Below, piece by piece: positions 53,939 through 63,180 of a DNA stretch of 64,000 bases. The notes below the pieces were generated by a model. That model worked only from the letters and a program-made list of their open reading frames with translations. It was not told the origin of the DNA and searched no databases. The stretch is taken from positions 1 to 64,000 of the forward strand of contig CAJYAD010000012.1 of the NCBI GenBank assembly GCA_913064775.1, read 5' to 3'. The stretch comes from an uncultured Albidovulum sp. (lineage in GTDB: Bacteria; Pseudomonadota; Alphaproteobacteria; Rhodobacterales; Rhodobacteraceae). The translations under genes were made by a program, and so were the position numbers. The stretch's first letter is position 1. Each line of letters starts with the position of its first letter.

Positions 53939-54735
53939 GCCGGGGCCGGGGCGGCGGTGACGCTTGCCGCGCCCGCCGTCAGCGTGCCGCCGGCACGGTC
54001 GAAGCGCAGATAGGCGATGCCCTGACCGCCCGACTGGGTGTAGAGCTTGCCCGCGACCTTGCCATTGGCGTCCAGCAGGTCGGTGCCCACCGGGGCGGCG
54101 CCCTCGACCTGCACGCGGCGCAGGCCCTTGCGCAGTTCGGTCTTGTGCTTCATCCGCGCGGTCACCTCCTGTCCGACATAGCAGCCCTTGCGGAAATCGA
54201 CGCCGTGGAGGCGCTCGAACCCGACCTCCAGCAGGAAGGTATCCTCGGGGATCAGCTCAATCCCGGTTTCGGGGATGCAATGGGCCACGCGGATCGCGTC
54301 CCAGTCGATCGGATCGGCCGCCGTATCGGCCGCCGCATCGGCCGTGCCCGGCGCGCCGTAGCTGCGCCAGCCCAGGTCCGGGTGGCGCGGATCGGCGAAG
54401 GCGCCCTTGGGGGCCTCGCCGAGGTCACGGCGAACCTCCAGCTCGACGTCATGGATCTGCACCTTGGCGCGCAGCCGGTACATGTTCAGCCGGCGCAGCA
54501 GCCCCTCGGCCAGGCTGAAATGGATGTCGAGCAGCACGTCGGTGCCGTCGGGCACCAGGAAGAAATCGGCCAGATACTTGCCCTGCGGGGTCAGCAGCGC
54601 GGCATAGACTAGGCCCCTGTCGAGGCCGCCGATGTCGTTCGAGATCAGGCCTTGCAGGAAGTCGCGGCTGTCCTCGCCGGTCAGGCGGAACAGGCGGCGG
54701 TCGGGGTCGCGTTCGCCGGGCATCTTGATCCTCAT
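53935..54735 (-). CDS. ygfZ: folate-binding YgfZ/GcvT-like protein
   Basis: A 266-residue GcvT-fold protein that binds tetrahydrofolate and helps assemble or repair certain Fe-S enzymes. The diagnostic motif K-G-C-Y-x-G-Q-E appears as DFRKGCYVGQEVTARMKHK near residue 187, and the N-terminal RLTGEDSRDFLQGLISNDI is typical. The loop APGTADAAADTAADP is a low-complexity insertion. Two starts are possible, 54735 or 54723 (the latter with GAGG upstream). Confidence 0.92.
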   Translation of the reverse strand: MRIKMPGERDPDRRLFRLTGEDSRDFLQGLISNDIGGLDRGLVYAALLTPQGKYLADFFLVPDGTDVLLDIHFSLAEGLLRRLNMYRLRAKVQIHDVELEVRRDLGEAPKGAFADPRHPDLGWRSYGAPGTADAAADTAADPIDWDAIRVAHCIPETGIELIPEDTFLLEVGFERLHGVDFRKGCYVGQEVTARMKHKTELRKGLRRVQVEGAAPVGTDLLDANGKVAGKLYTQSGGQGIAYLRFDRAGGTLTAGAASVTAAPAPA

Positions 54736-54780
54736 TCAGTCGCTCTCGCTGCATATAGCATGGGACGGGCGTTTCGACAG

Positions 54781-54845
54781 GGGGGCTGTCTGCCCCCCAC
54801 GGCCTGCGGCCTTCCCCCCGAGGATATTTACACCAGAAAGAAAGG
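54781..54845 (+). repeat. second copy of the composite intergenic repeat
   Basis: GGGGGC-TGTCT-GCCCCC (54781-54797), a C-rich stretch and ATATTT-AC-ACCAGAAAGAAAGG (54824-54845) repeat the layout at 31494-31542. The element ends exactly at the stop codon of the exporter gene. Confidence 0.7.
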
Positions 54846-56573
54846 TCAGTCGCGGAACTGGAGCTGGTGGAGGCGCGCATAGGTGCCGCCCAGGGCGATC
54901 AGGGCCTCATGGGTGCCTTCCTCGACCACGCGGCCCTGGTCGAGGACGACGATCTTGTCGGCGTCGCGCACGGTCGACAGGCGATGCGCGATGACCAGCG
55001 TGGTGCGGCCATGCGACAGGGTGGCGAGGGCCTCGGCCACCAGTTTCTCGGACTGGGCGTCGAGGGCCGAGGTGGCCTCGTCCAGCAGCAGGATCGGCGC
55101 GTCGCGCAGCAGCGCGCGGGCGATCGCCACGCGCTGGCGCTGGCCGCCCGACAGGGCCGAGCCGCGCGGGCCGGCGGGCGTGTCGGCGCCGCGCGGCATC
55201 GCGGCGACGAAATCGGCGGCATGGGCGGCGGACAGGGCGGCGTCGAACTGCGCCGGGGTCACGTCCGGGCGCCCCATCAGCACGTTGTCGCGGATCGATT
55301 CGTCGAACAGCGCCGCATCCTGGCTGACCACCGAGAAAAGGCCGCGCAGCGCGACAAGATCGAGCGTGCGGATGTCCTGGCCGCCGATGCGCAGCGCGCC
55401 CGCCTGCGGATCGGCCAGCCGGGCGAGCAGCGCGAAGACGGTGGATTTGCCCGCGCCCGAGGGGCCGACCAGCGCCGTGGTCTGGGCCGGCTCGGCGGTG
55501 AAGGAAAGGCCGTTCAGCGCCGGGACCTCATCATAGGCAAAGGTGACGTTGTCGATCTCGATGCGCAGGGCCTCGGGCAGTGGCGCGGGGCTGGCCGGGG
55601 TCACGATGGTCGCCGGGCGGTCGAAGAGCATGCGCAGGCGTTCGAGGCTGGCGCGCGCCATCTGCCAGGCGCCCGAGACCGCGCCGATGCGGCGCAGGGG
55701 CTCGAAGATCAGCGCCATGGCGGTGAAGAAGGACATGAATTCGCCCACCGTCTTCTCGCCGCCGATGATCTGGAAGCCGCCGTAGACCAGCACCCCCGCG
55801 AAGCCGATCGCCGCGACCACATCCATCAGCGCCGGGATTCCGGCAGAGCCGGTATCGGCCCGCACCTGGGCGCCGACGAAACGGTCGAGTTCCTGGCGGT
55901 AGCGGGCGCCTTCACGGTCTTCGGTGCCGCTTAGCTGGATCGTGGTCAGGCCGTGGAAGATCTCATCCAGCCTTGTGGCGAGGTCTGCGGCGCTGGACCG
56001 GGCGGCGCGCGAGGTGTGGCGCACCAGGCGCTGCAGCGCGATGATCGGCAGGATCAGCAGCGGCGTGCCCGCCACCGCCACCAGCGTCCAGCGCCAATCG
56101 ACCGAGATCGCCACCGCGAACAGCGAGATCAGCGCCACCACGTCGCGCCCCACCGCCGCCAGAACCGAGGTCCAGAGGTTGCGCAGCGTGGTGGTGTCGC
56201 CGCGCACCCGCTCGATCAGCGCGCCGGGCGGATGGGTCTGGTGGAAGCGCTGATCAAGGGTCATCAGATGCGCCAGCAGGTCGGACTGGATCGCGGCGAT
56301 GAACCGCTCGCCGGCGATCGCCATCAGCGCCCGCTGCCCCACCCCCGACAGCGCACGGATCACAAAGACCCCCGAAACCGCCGCCGCCACCCAATAGACC
56401 GCGCCGACCGATCCGCCGACGAAGACCCGGTCGAACATCGGCTTCACCAGATAGGAGAGCGCCCCCATCATCGAGCCTTCGACCGCCATCAGCACCAGCG
56501 CCACCAGCAGCAGCCAGCGAAAGGGGCGCATGTAGCTGCGCCAGAGCCAGGCGATCATCGCCCCCCCCGTCAT
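54846..56573 (-). CDS. ABC exporter, fused permease-ATPase (MsbA-like)
   Basis: A 575-residue half-transporter. Six membrane helices in residues about 15-310 (e.g. LLLVALVLMAVEGSMMGALSYLV) precede an ATPase with Walker A GPSGAGKST, signature LSGGQRQRV, Walker B LLLDEATSALD and the H-loop VIAHRLSTV. It would work as a homodimer exporting lipid A, lipids or another hydrophobic substrate; MsbA is the closest familiar type, but the identity is not proven. The start at 56573 overlaps the phosphatase stop (ATGA); an ATG at 56558 with a G-rich ribosome site is the alternative. Confidence 0.9.
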   Translation of the reverse strand: MTGGAMIAWLWRSYMRPFRWLLLVALVLMAVEGSMMGALSYLVKPMFDRVFVGGSVGAVYWVAAAVSGVFVIRALSGVGQRALMAIAGERFIAAIQSDLLAHLMTLDQRFHQTHPPGALIERVRGDTTTLRNLWTSVLAAVGRDVVALISLFAVAISVDWRWTLVAVAGTPLLILPIIALQRLVRHTSRAARSSAADLATRLDEIFHGLTTIQLSGTEDREGARYRQELDRFVGAQVRADTGSAGIPALMDVVAAIGFAGVLVYGGFQIIGGEKTVGEFMSFFTAMALIFEPLRRIGAVSGAWQMARASLERLRMLFDRPATIVTPASPAPLPEALRIEIDNVTFAYDEVPALNGLSFTAEPAQTTALVGPSGAGKSTVFALLARLADPQAGALRIGGQDIRTLDLVALRGLFSVVSQDAALFDESIRDNVLMGRPDVTPAQFDAALSAAHAADFVAAMPRGADTPAGPRGSALSGGQRQRVAIARALLRDAPILLLDEATSALDAQSEKLVAEALATLSHGRTTLVIAHRLSTVRDADKIVVLDQGRVVEEGTHEALIALGGTYARLHQLQFRD

Positions 56574-57268
56574 GCCGGATCCCAGTTGCCCGCGCGCCAT
56601 TCGGCGAAGGAACGCGTCACCTCTTCGGGGTCGTATCCGGTGCGGATCCAGTCCATCAGCGCGATGCCCGTACGTCTGTGTTCGCGCGCATAATAGCGCA
56701 AGAAGTGATCCAGCACCCCGGTTTTTGAGCGTTTCAGATGGGCGAATTTCAGGCTCAGCTGTTTTTGCGCCACCTCGACCTGAGCGCCCTCGATCATCAT
56801 CAGATAGAGCGCGGCGGCGAAACCGGCCCGGTCGGCGCCGGATTTGCAATGCATCACGAAGGGCCGCGGGATGCTGCGAAAGGCCCGTTCCATCGCGATC
56901 AGCTGCTCCGGCTGGACCAGCGCGCGGGCCGAGATCGGCAGGTTGACCATCTCGATCCCGGCCTCGCGGGCGGCGGCGCTCTCGAACAGGTAGAACGGCA
57001 GGCGGCCGGCGCCGCGCAGGTTCAGGATGGCGCGGATCCCCATCGCCTTGTAGCGTGCAACCCGCTTCGCGTCAGGTTGGTTCGAGCGCCAGACCCCATC
57101 GGCCACCGGATAGAGGTTGGTCCAGAAGGTGCGCAGGAAACCGTGGTCGAGCAGCAGGTACTGCCAGCGCGCCCGGCGCCGCACCACCGGGTCGGCAAGG
57201 TTCGAGAAATCGGCGCTGTTGAGGCCGTTCTCGATCGCCTTCAGCCGCTGTTGCATTGCCTTGAACAT
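56570..57268 (-). CDS. tyrosine/dual-specificity phosphatase-like protein
   Basis: A 232-residue protein with the Cys-based phosphatase loop HCKSGADRAG (H-C-x5-R) near residue 133 and the general-acid region NLPISARALVQPEQL. The N-terminal third (VWRSNQPDAKRVARYKAMGIRAILNLRG) is typical of the bacterial tyrosine phosphatase family that resembles inositol-phosphate phosphatases. The start at 57268 has GGAG upstream. It is translationally coupled to the MsbA-like exporter, hinting at a shared role in envelope lipid or polysaccharide processing. Confidence 0.87.
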   Translation of the reverse strand: MFKAMQQRLKAIENGLNSADFSNLADPVVRRRARWQYLLLDHGFLRTFWTNLYPVADGVWRSNQPDAKRVARYKAMGIRAILNLRGAGRLPFYLFESAAAREAGIEMVNLPISARALVQPEQLIAMERAFRSIPRPFVMHCKSGADRAGFAAALYLMMIEGAQVEVAQKQLSLKFAHLKRSKTGVLDHFLRYYAREHRRTGIALMDWIRTGYDPEEVTRSFAEWRAGNWDPA

Positions 57269-57561
57269 CCGCTCTCCGCGTCCGGCCCCCGGGGCCCAGA
57301 TGCGGGCCCGTCGCGCGGGGTCTAGCGGCTGAAGCCGATCGAGGCAAGCAAGGCGCAGGGCGGGACGGCGGCGCGCGCGGTCGCCCGGGCCGCGTGCAGC
57401 CGGGGCCGGGCACCTCCGGCAATCGGGGTGGACCGGCGCGAAATTAAGCCCTGCGGCGCAAAGACCGCCACGGCGCCCGGGCTGCGCCCCCCGGGGCCGG
57501 GACGCATTGACGCCCCTCGCGCCCCGGACTACGCAAAGCAAAAGCCTTGTGGAGTTCCCCG

Positions 57562-58761
57562 ATGTCCCTTGCCCATGGCCGTCCCTATCTTGCCATCCCC
57601 GGCCCCTCGTCCATGCCTGACCGGGTGCTGCGTGCCATGCACCGCGCCGCGCCCAACATCTATGGGGGCGAATTGCCCGGGATGATGCCCGGGCTGACCG
57701 CCGATCTGAAGGCCGTCGCCGGCACCCGCCACAACGTGGCAATCTACATCGCCAACGGCCACGGCGCCTGGGAGGCGGCGAACAGCAACCTGTTCTCGCG
57801 CGGGGACCGGGCGCTGGTGCTGGTCACCGGCCGCTTCGGCGAGGGCTGGGCGCAAAGCGCGGGGCGTCTGGGGGTCGAGGTCGAGACGCTCGATTTCGGC
57901 AAGCAGGCCCCGGTCGATTGCGCACGGCTGGCCGAGGCGCTGGCCGCCGACCCAGATCACCGCATCAAGGCGGTGATGGTCACCCATATCGACACGGCCA
58001 CCTCGGTGCGCAACGACATCGCGGCGGTGCGCGCCACGCTGGATGCGGCGGGCCATCCGGCGCTGCTGGCGGTGGATACGATCGCCTCCCTGGGGTGCGA
58101 GGAATATTATATGGACGCCTGGGGCGTCGACGTGACGGTGGGCGGCAGCCAGAAGGGGCTGATGACGCCGCCGGGTCTGGGTTTCCTGTGGTTTTCCGAA
58201 AAGGCCCGCGCCGCCTGCGAAGGATCCGACCTGCGCAGCCCCTATTGGGACTGGACCGAGCGCGCCGCCCCCGAGGAATTCTACCAGTATTTCGGCGGCA
58301 CCGCGCCCACCCACCACCTCTATGGCCTGCGCGAGGCGCTCGACATGATCAATGAGGAAGGGCTGAAAGCCATCTGGGCCCGCCACGACACCCTGGCCCG
58401 TGCGGTCTGGGCGGCGTTTGAGGCCTGGGGCCGGGACGTGCCCGAGATCGCGCTGAACATCGCCGATCCGGCGCATCGCGGGCGCTCGGTCACCGCGGCC
58501 CGGCTGGGCGCGCCCCATGCCACGGCGCTGCGCGACTGGACCGAGACCGAGGCCGGCGTGACCCTGGGCATCGGGCTGGGCATGGCCGCACCGGGCGATC
58601 CGGCCTATCACGGCTTTCTGCGGGTGGCGCATATGGGCCATGTGAATGCCCATATGACCCTGGGCGCGATCGCGGTGATGGAGGCCGGCCTGCGCGCCCT
58701 GCAGATCCCCCATTCCGCCGGCGGGATCGAGGCCGCAACGGCGGTGATCGCCGGGCGCTGA
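57562..58761 (+). CDS. class V aminotransferase (alanine/serine/aspartate-glyoxylate type)
   Basis: A 399-residue PLP enzyme of the alanine-glyoxylate aminotransferase family. The N-terminus YLAIPGPSSMPDRVLRAM, the ANGHGAWEAANSN loop, the PLP Asp in LLAVDTIASLG and the Schiff-base Lys in VTVGGSQKGLM are all in place. Relatives use serine, alanine or aspartate as donor for glyoxylate; the Paracoccus enzyme BhcA (aspartate-glyoxylate) is one, but the other bhc genes are not nearby. The start at 57562 is chosen for GGAG and the conserved N-terminus. Confidence 0.9.
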   Translation: MSLAHGRPYLAIPGPSSMPDRVLRAMHRAAPNIYGGELPGMMPGLTADLKAVAGTRHNVAIYIANGHGAWEAANSNLFSRGDRALVLVTGRFGEGWAQSAGRLGVEVETLDFGKQAPVDCARLAEALAADPDHRIKAVMVTHIDTATSVRNDIAAVRATLDAAGHPALLAVDTIASLGCEEYYMDAWGVDVTVGGSQKGLMTPPGLGFLWFSEKARAACEGSDLRSPYWDWTERAAPEEFYQYFGGTAPTHHLYGLREALDMINEEGLKAIWARHDTLARAVWAAFEAWGRDVPEIALNIADPAHRGRSVTAARLGAPHATALRDWTETEAGVTLGIGLGMAAPGDPAYHGFLRVAHMGHVNAHMTLGAIAVMEAGLRALQIPHSAGGIEAATAVIAGR

Positions 58762-58798
58762 GCCCGCCGCTTTGCGCCTGACGTCACGGGGCCCCCAG

Positions 58799-58870
58799 GG
58801 CAGCACCATCAGTTGCAGCTCGCCGATGTCCCCCTAGGGCTGCACCATCAGTTGCAGCCCGCCGATGTCC
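58799..58870. repeat. tandem duplication with a 39-base period at the DUF4153 gene end
   Basis: The 33 bases at 58799-58831 recur at 58838-58870 with two substitutions (period 39, a multiple of three). The second copy encodes the C-terminus DIGGLQLMVQP of the DUF4153 protein. The first copy lies just beyond its stop codon. Confidence 0.9.
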
Positions 58871-60621
58871 AGCGCCTGCACCCGGGCCGGAGACAGCGTG
58901 GTCTTGCCGGCCAGCACCGCCGTGATCACCGCCGCGGCCGAGGGCGCCTTGGCGCCGGGCAGCAATTGCTGCGCGCCGTTCACCCGCATCAGCGCGCCGC
59001 CCTCGCGGCGGTGGGCAAAGCCGTCGATGCGCAGCCGCCCGGCGGTGTCGCGGGTCAGCAACAGCGCCTCCTGCCCCGGACTGTCGGGCAGGAAATCGCC
59101 GACCAGCAGCACGCAGCCGGGCTGCCCCGAGGGCAGGGTGCGGGTGCAGGCCTCGGCCCAGAGCTTCAGCTGCCAGACGCTGCGCGTGGCCAGGATCGCG
59201 GCCTTCAGGCCCGCGCCCTCGCCCTTGGGGCGCACTGCCAGATCGCGGGTCAGGCGGGCGCGCAGATCGGCGATGTCGGCAGGCACCTTGGCCCCCGGCC
59301 CCAGCCGCCCGGCATCGAGATCGGCAAAGCGTTCGGCCAGCGCCTTCTGGTCCGGGCGGGCGGCGATCTTGCGCAGGGTCGCCAGCGCCTCGGCCCCCGC
59401 ATATCCCAGCCGCGTCTTGAGGTAGTAAAGATCCACCGCGCCCGGCGGCGTCGCCGCGCTCTGGTAACGCGCGACCCGGTTCGCCGCGGTGATCGCATCG
59501 GCGTTGAAGGCCGGTGTCAGCCACAGCGCCGCCACCAGCGTCACCACCAGCGCCAGCACCCGGTTGTCGCGCCGGATCCGCGCCCGCCAGGGTCCACGCC
59601 TGAGCACCGACACCGCGTAGCTCAGCCCGTAGAGCAGCAGCAGCCCCGCCCCGGTCAGCCCGCCGATCCGCGGCGGTGTCAGCCCGTGTTCGGCCACCCG
59701 CAGCCAGATCGCCCAGGCCCCCAGCGACGCCAGCGCCGGCAGCATCAGCGCCAGCAGCTGAACCGAGAGCAGCATCGCCCTGCCGCCCACCGCCTCATCA
59801 TCGTCGCGGTCCAGTGCCGCCGTCACCAGCGTCGCCGCCGCCACCGCCATCGCCAGCAGCGTCCCCGCCGCCGAGATCTGCCCGAAAAGGCTGCCCAGCC
59901 CCTGAAACGGCAGCGCCGCCAGGAACACCGCGACGACGAAGGTCACCACCGGCATGATCATCCGCAACAGCCGCAGGATCAGGAAGGGCGAGACGTAATC
60001 GGACAGCTCGTCGACCACCGAAAGCCCGATCCCCAGCGACAGGCCGGTCAGCACATAGACCAGCCAATCGGTGCTGATCAGCCGGCTCAGCAGGGTGATC
60101 CCGACCAGCTCAAACAGCTGATCCGACAGGAACAACACCGCCCAGACCACGGCGACGAACAGCCAGGCCGAGGCATAGCGCACCACGATCGACCAGGATT
60201 GGGTGAACAGAGCCGGATAGTCGCGCCAGCCCGCCCCCGGCATGCCCGCGGCGATCAGGAAGGGCAGCGGCAGCGTCGACAGCAGCACCACCGCCAGTAG
60301 CATCTCGGTCGAGGAAAACAGATCGCGCGGATCGGCGTAGCGAAAGCTTGCCCACCACACCAGGCCCGCCACCACCGCGCCCATCGCCAAGGACGACAGC
60401 ACCGCGCGGCCCTGCCGCAAGGGCCCGACCGACACCAGAAAGGTGCCGAAGAACACCCCGAAGAACAGCGCCAGGAACAGGTGCAACCGCGGCGCCAGCT
60501 GCCCCTGGGCATAGACGTCGAACAGCAGCCAGGCCGAAACCCCGCACAGCCCCCCCGCCAACCCCAGAACCACACGCAACCGCGGGCCAAGCACGTTCTC
60601 TTCCGACACGGCGATCCTCAT
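58834..60621 (-). CDS. DUF4153-type multi-pass membrane protein
   Basis: A 595-residue protein. The first ~370 residues hold about ten to twelve hydrophobic helices (e.g. LHLFLALFFGVFFGTFLVSVG). The C-terminal ~220 residues look periplasmic and contain YLKTRLGYAGAEALATLRKIAAR and LLVGDFLPDSPGQEALLL. The layout is that of DUF4153, a family of unknown function. The gene end has undergone a short tandem duplication that left a second copy after the stop codon. The function is not assigned. Confidence 0.85.
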   Translation of the reverse strand: MRIAVSEENVLGPRLRVVLGLAGGLCGVSAWLLFDVYAQGQLAPRLHLFLALFFGVFFGTFLVSVGPLRQGRAVLSSLAMGAVVAGLVWWASFRYADPRDLFSSTEMLLAVVLLSTLPLPFLIAAGMPGAGWRDYPALFTQSWSIVVRYASAWLFVAVVWAVLFLSDQLFELVGITLLSRLISTDWLVYVLTGLSLGIGLSVVDELSDYVSPFLILRLLRMIMPVVTFVVAVFLAALPFQGLGSLFGQISAAGTLLAMAVAAATLVTAALDRDDDEAVGGRAMLLSVQLLALMLPALASLGAWAIWLRVAEHGLTPPRIGGLTGAGLLLLYGLSYAVSVLRRGPWRARIRRDNRVLALVVTLVAALWLTPAFNADAITAANRVARYQSAATPPGAVDLYYLKTRLGYAGAEALATLRKIAARPDQKALAERFADLDAGRLGPGAKVPADIADLRARLTRDLAVRPKGEGAGLKAAILATRSVWQLKLWAEACTRTLPSGQPGCVLLVGDFLPDSPGQEALLLTRDTAGRLRIDGFAHRREGGALMRVNGAQQLLPGAKAPSAAAVITAVLAGKTTLSPARVQALDIGGLQLMVQP

Positions 60622-60717
60622 GTCTGCATCGCCGTCACATTAGCGAGGCCCGGCCGCCCACGCCAGCCGCTGCGGTGCCGGTGCGGCGCGATGCCCCCGC
60701 CGCGGGCGGTGCGCCGC

Positions 60718-62274
60718 CTAGAAATCGGTGGGCGCGCCGCCCTCCTCCTTGCGACGGATCACGAATTCCTCCAGCGCGCCGCGCGCGGCATCGTCCATCG
60801 GCGGCGGGGTGAAATCCGCCAGGATCGCCTTGTAGATCCGGTGCGCGCGCTCCTGCGTCCAGACCGAGCCGTCGGCCACCCAGGCCTCGTAATTGCGCCA
60901 GTCGCTGGCGAAGGGGGCATAGAAGGCGGTGGAATAGCGGTCCTGCGTGTGCTGGCAGCCGAAGTAATGGCCTTGCGATCCGACCTCGCGGATCGCGTCC
61001 AGCGCGATGGCATCGTCCGAGGTGTCGGTGATCGCCGGTTCGAAATAGCGCTGGATCATCTGCAGCAATTCGCAATCCATCACGAATTTTTCGGGGCTGG
61101 CGATCAGCCCGCCCTCCAGCCAGCCAGCCGCGTGGTAGACGAAGTTCGTCCCCGAAGTGACCGCAGCCCATAAGGAATTCGAGGTTTCCCACATCGCCTG
61201 CCCATCCGGAACATTGGCCGCGCAGACGCCCGAGGACCGCATCGGCAACTTGTAGCGCCGCGCCAATTGCCCGGTCATCTGGGTGGCGCGGATGTATTCC
61301 GGCGTCCCGAAAGCCGGCGCGCCGGACTTCATGTCGACATTTGACGTAAAAGTCCCGATTCCGACCGGACATCCGGGCCGAATATATTGCAAAAGTGCAA
61401 TTGCACTCAGCCCCTCGGCCAGGCTCAGCGCCACCGCGCCGGCCATGGTGACGGGCGCCATCGCCCCGGCCAGGGTGAAGGGCGTGACCAGAACCGGCTG
61501 ATTTCGCCGCGCCAGACGCATCGCGCCGTCGAGCATCGGGTAATCATGTTTCAGCGGCGAGACCGAGTTGATGTTGGTGTACATCCTGGGCTTCGCCTCG
61601 AACTCCTCATGGCTGAGGCCGCCCGCGAGGCGCGTCATCTCCATCACATCCTCGACCCGCTCGGCGCCGAGGGAATAGGCGTGGACCACCTTGTCGGTGG
61701 TGATCAGCTTTTCCTGCAGGCAGTCGAGATGGCGCACCGAGGGGTGGATGTCGATCGGCTCTACCGGATAGCCGCCGGCGACATGGATGCAATTGAAATA
61801 CTGGGTAAGCTTGATGAACTCCTGGAAGGTCGCGAAATCGCCCGACCGCTTGCCACGCACCATGTCCCAGGCGTTGGGCGGCGAAGAGACGTTGACGAAG
61901 ACCATGTGCTTGCCGCCAACCACGATCTCACGCGCCGGGTTGCGCGGGGTGATGGTGAAGCTTTCGGGCGCGTGGCCCAGCATCTCCATCACGAAATCCT
62001 CGTCCATGCGGATATTGGTGCCCTCGACCCGGCAGCCGGCCTGGCGCAGGATCTCTACCGCCTCGGGGTTGAGAAATTCGATGCCGATCTCTTTCAGGAT
62101 ACGCATCGCGCCGCGATGGATCGCCTCGACGCCGGACTCGTCCAGCGGCTCGACCGGCCGGTCGGGATTGAGCGGGATGCGCCAGGGCATCTGCTCGATC
62201 GCCGCATGTCCTGCGCGGGTCTGGTGTCCCGCCCGCCCGCCCGTCCGGCGGCGCCGCGTTGCCGTTTCGCTCAT
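60718..62274 (-). CDS. MttB-family methyltransferase without pyrrolysine
   Basis: A 518-residue member of the trimethylamine methyltransferase (MttB) superfamily. Conserved segments include GAMRILKEIGIEFLNPEAVEILRQAG, VNVSSPPNAWDM, INSVSPLKHDYPMLDGAM and the glycine-rich FTLAGAMAPVTMAGAVALS. The gene has no in-frame amber codon, so it is of the non-Pyl type, whose best-known members demethylate glycine betaine and other quaternary amines with a corrinoid protein. No corrinoid-protein or reactivase gene is adjacent. The start is set at 62274, before SETATRRRRTGG. Confidence 0.9.
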   Translation of the reverse strand: MSETATRRRRTGGRAGHQTRAGHAAIEQMPWRIPLNPDRPVEPLDESGVEAIHRGAMRILKEIGIEFLNPEAVEILRQAGCRVEGTNIRMDEDFVMEMLGHAPESFTITPRNPAREIVVGGKHMVFVNVSSPPNAWDMVRGKRSGDFATFQEFIKLTQYFNCIHVAGGYPVEPIDIHPSVRHLDCLQEKLITTDKVVHAYSLGAERVEDVMEMTRLAGGLSHEEFEAKPRMYTNINSVSPLKHDYPMLDGAMRLARRNQPVLVTPFTLAGAMAPVTMAGAVALSLAEGLSAIALLQYIRPGCPVGIGTFTSNVDMKSGAPAFGTPEYIRATQMTGQLARRYKLPMRSSGVCAANVPDGQAMWETSNSLWAAVTSGTNFVYHAAGWLEGGLIASPEKFVMDCELLQMIQRYFEPAITDTSDDAIALDAIREVGSQGHYFGCQHTQDRYSTAFYAPFASDWRNYEAWVADGSVWTQERAHRIYKAILADFTPPPMDDAARGALEEFVIRRKEEGGAPTDF

Positions 62275-62369
62275 GCGCAATCTCCTGTGGCTGGGCACAG
62301 GAAACCATGGGTGGGGCCGGCAATCTTTTCCTTTGCGACGGATTTCGTCGTTTTCAGACGTTGGCGCGC

Positions 62370-63065
62370 TCAGGCGGCAAGGGAATCCAGCCAGCGCGGC
62401 AGATGGCCGATGTCGGGCAGCACCACCTCGGCCAGCGGGGCCAGCTCGGCCTCGCCCGCCAGACCGGTCAGCACCGCGACGGTGCGCATGCCAGCCGCGC
62501 GGCCGGCGATCAGGTCATGCAGGCTGTCGCCGACCATCAGCACCTGCGCGGGATCCAGGTCGAAACGATCGGCAAAGGCCAGCAGCATGCCGGGGTTCGG
62601 CTTGCCGCCATGGCCGGAATCGAAGCCCGCGATGAAATCGAAATAGGAGGTGACGCCAGCCGATGCCAGATGCGCCTGCGCCGCCACCTCGCTGTCGTTC
62701 GTGGCCACGCCGAGGCGCAGGCCGCGGGCGCGCAGCCCGGTCAGCAGCGGCGGCAGCGGCAGTGCCGCGACCTGAGGCGCCCCGGCCGTGAGCACGTTCA
62801 TGCGCGCGATCAGGCTGGCCGGCGTCTGCCCGGGCAGATGCGGCAGCAGCGCCTCGGCCACCTCTTGCGACGTATGGGCGATGACGATGGAATCGGGGTT
62901 GAACCGCCCCTCTGCCAGATCATAGCCCAGCACCATCGCCAGCCGCCCCGCACGCAGGCTATCGCCCCGCGCCAGTTCCAGCAGCAGGCCTTCGGTCCAA
63001 TCGCGCCACGTCGCGTTGAAATCGAACAAGGTGCCGTCCTTGTCGAACAGAATGCCCGTGATCAT
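62370..63065 (-). CDS. HAD-family phosphatase (phosphoglycolate phosphatase-like)
   Basis: A 231-residue HAD subfamily IA hydrolase. Motif I is LFDKDGTLFDF, motif II is GVATNDSEV, the Lys is in HGGKPNPGML and motif III is MVGDSLHDLIAG. The size and cap suit phosphoglycolate phosphatase, but the substrate is unproven. GGGAGGACATC precedes the ATG at 63065; the frame upstream of it is unsupported. It is divergent from the MarR-type gene. Confidence 0.87.
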   Translation of the reverse strand: MITGILFDKDGTLFDFNATWRDWTEGLLLELARGDSLRAGRLAMVLGYDLAEGRFNPDSIVIAHTSQEVAEALLPHLPGQTPASLIARMNVLTAGAPQVAALPLPPLLTGLRARGLRLGVATNDSEVAAQAHLASAGVTSYFDFIAGFDSGHGGKPNPGMLLAFADRFDLDPAQVLMVGDSLHDLIAGRAAGMRTVAVLTGLAGEAELAPLAEVVLPDIGHLPRWLDSLAA

Positions 63066-63180
63066 GATGTCCTCCCGGTCGGCAAAACGCGGCCCGACCG
63101 CCCCCAGCATCGCCCGGCACGGCGGCCAATGCAACGCCCGCGCGATTGACAGAGTGCGGAGGATCAGGAACAGAGAGCCG

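Noticed and set aside
60718-62274. Possible pyrrolysine-containing trimethylamine methyltransferase.
   Set aside because: The gene reads through without an in-frame TAG and has no pyl genes nearby.
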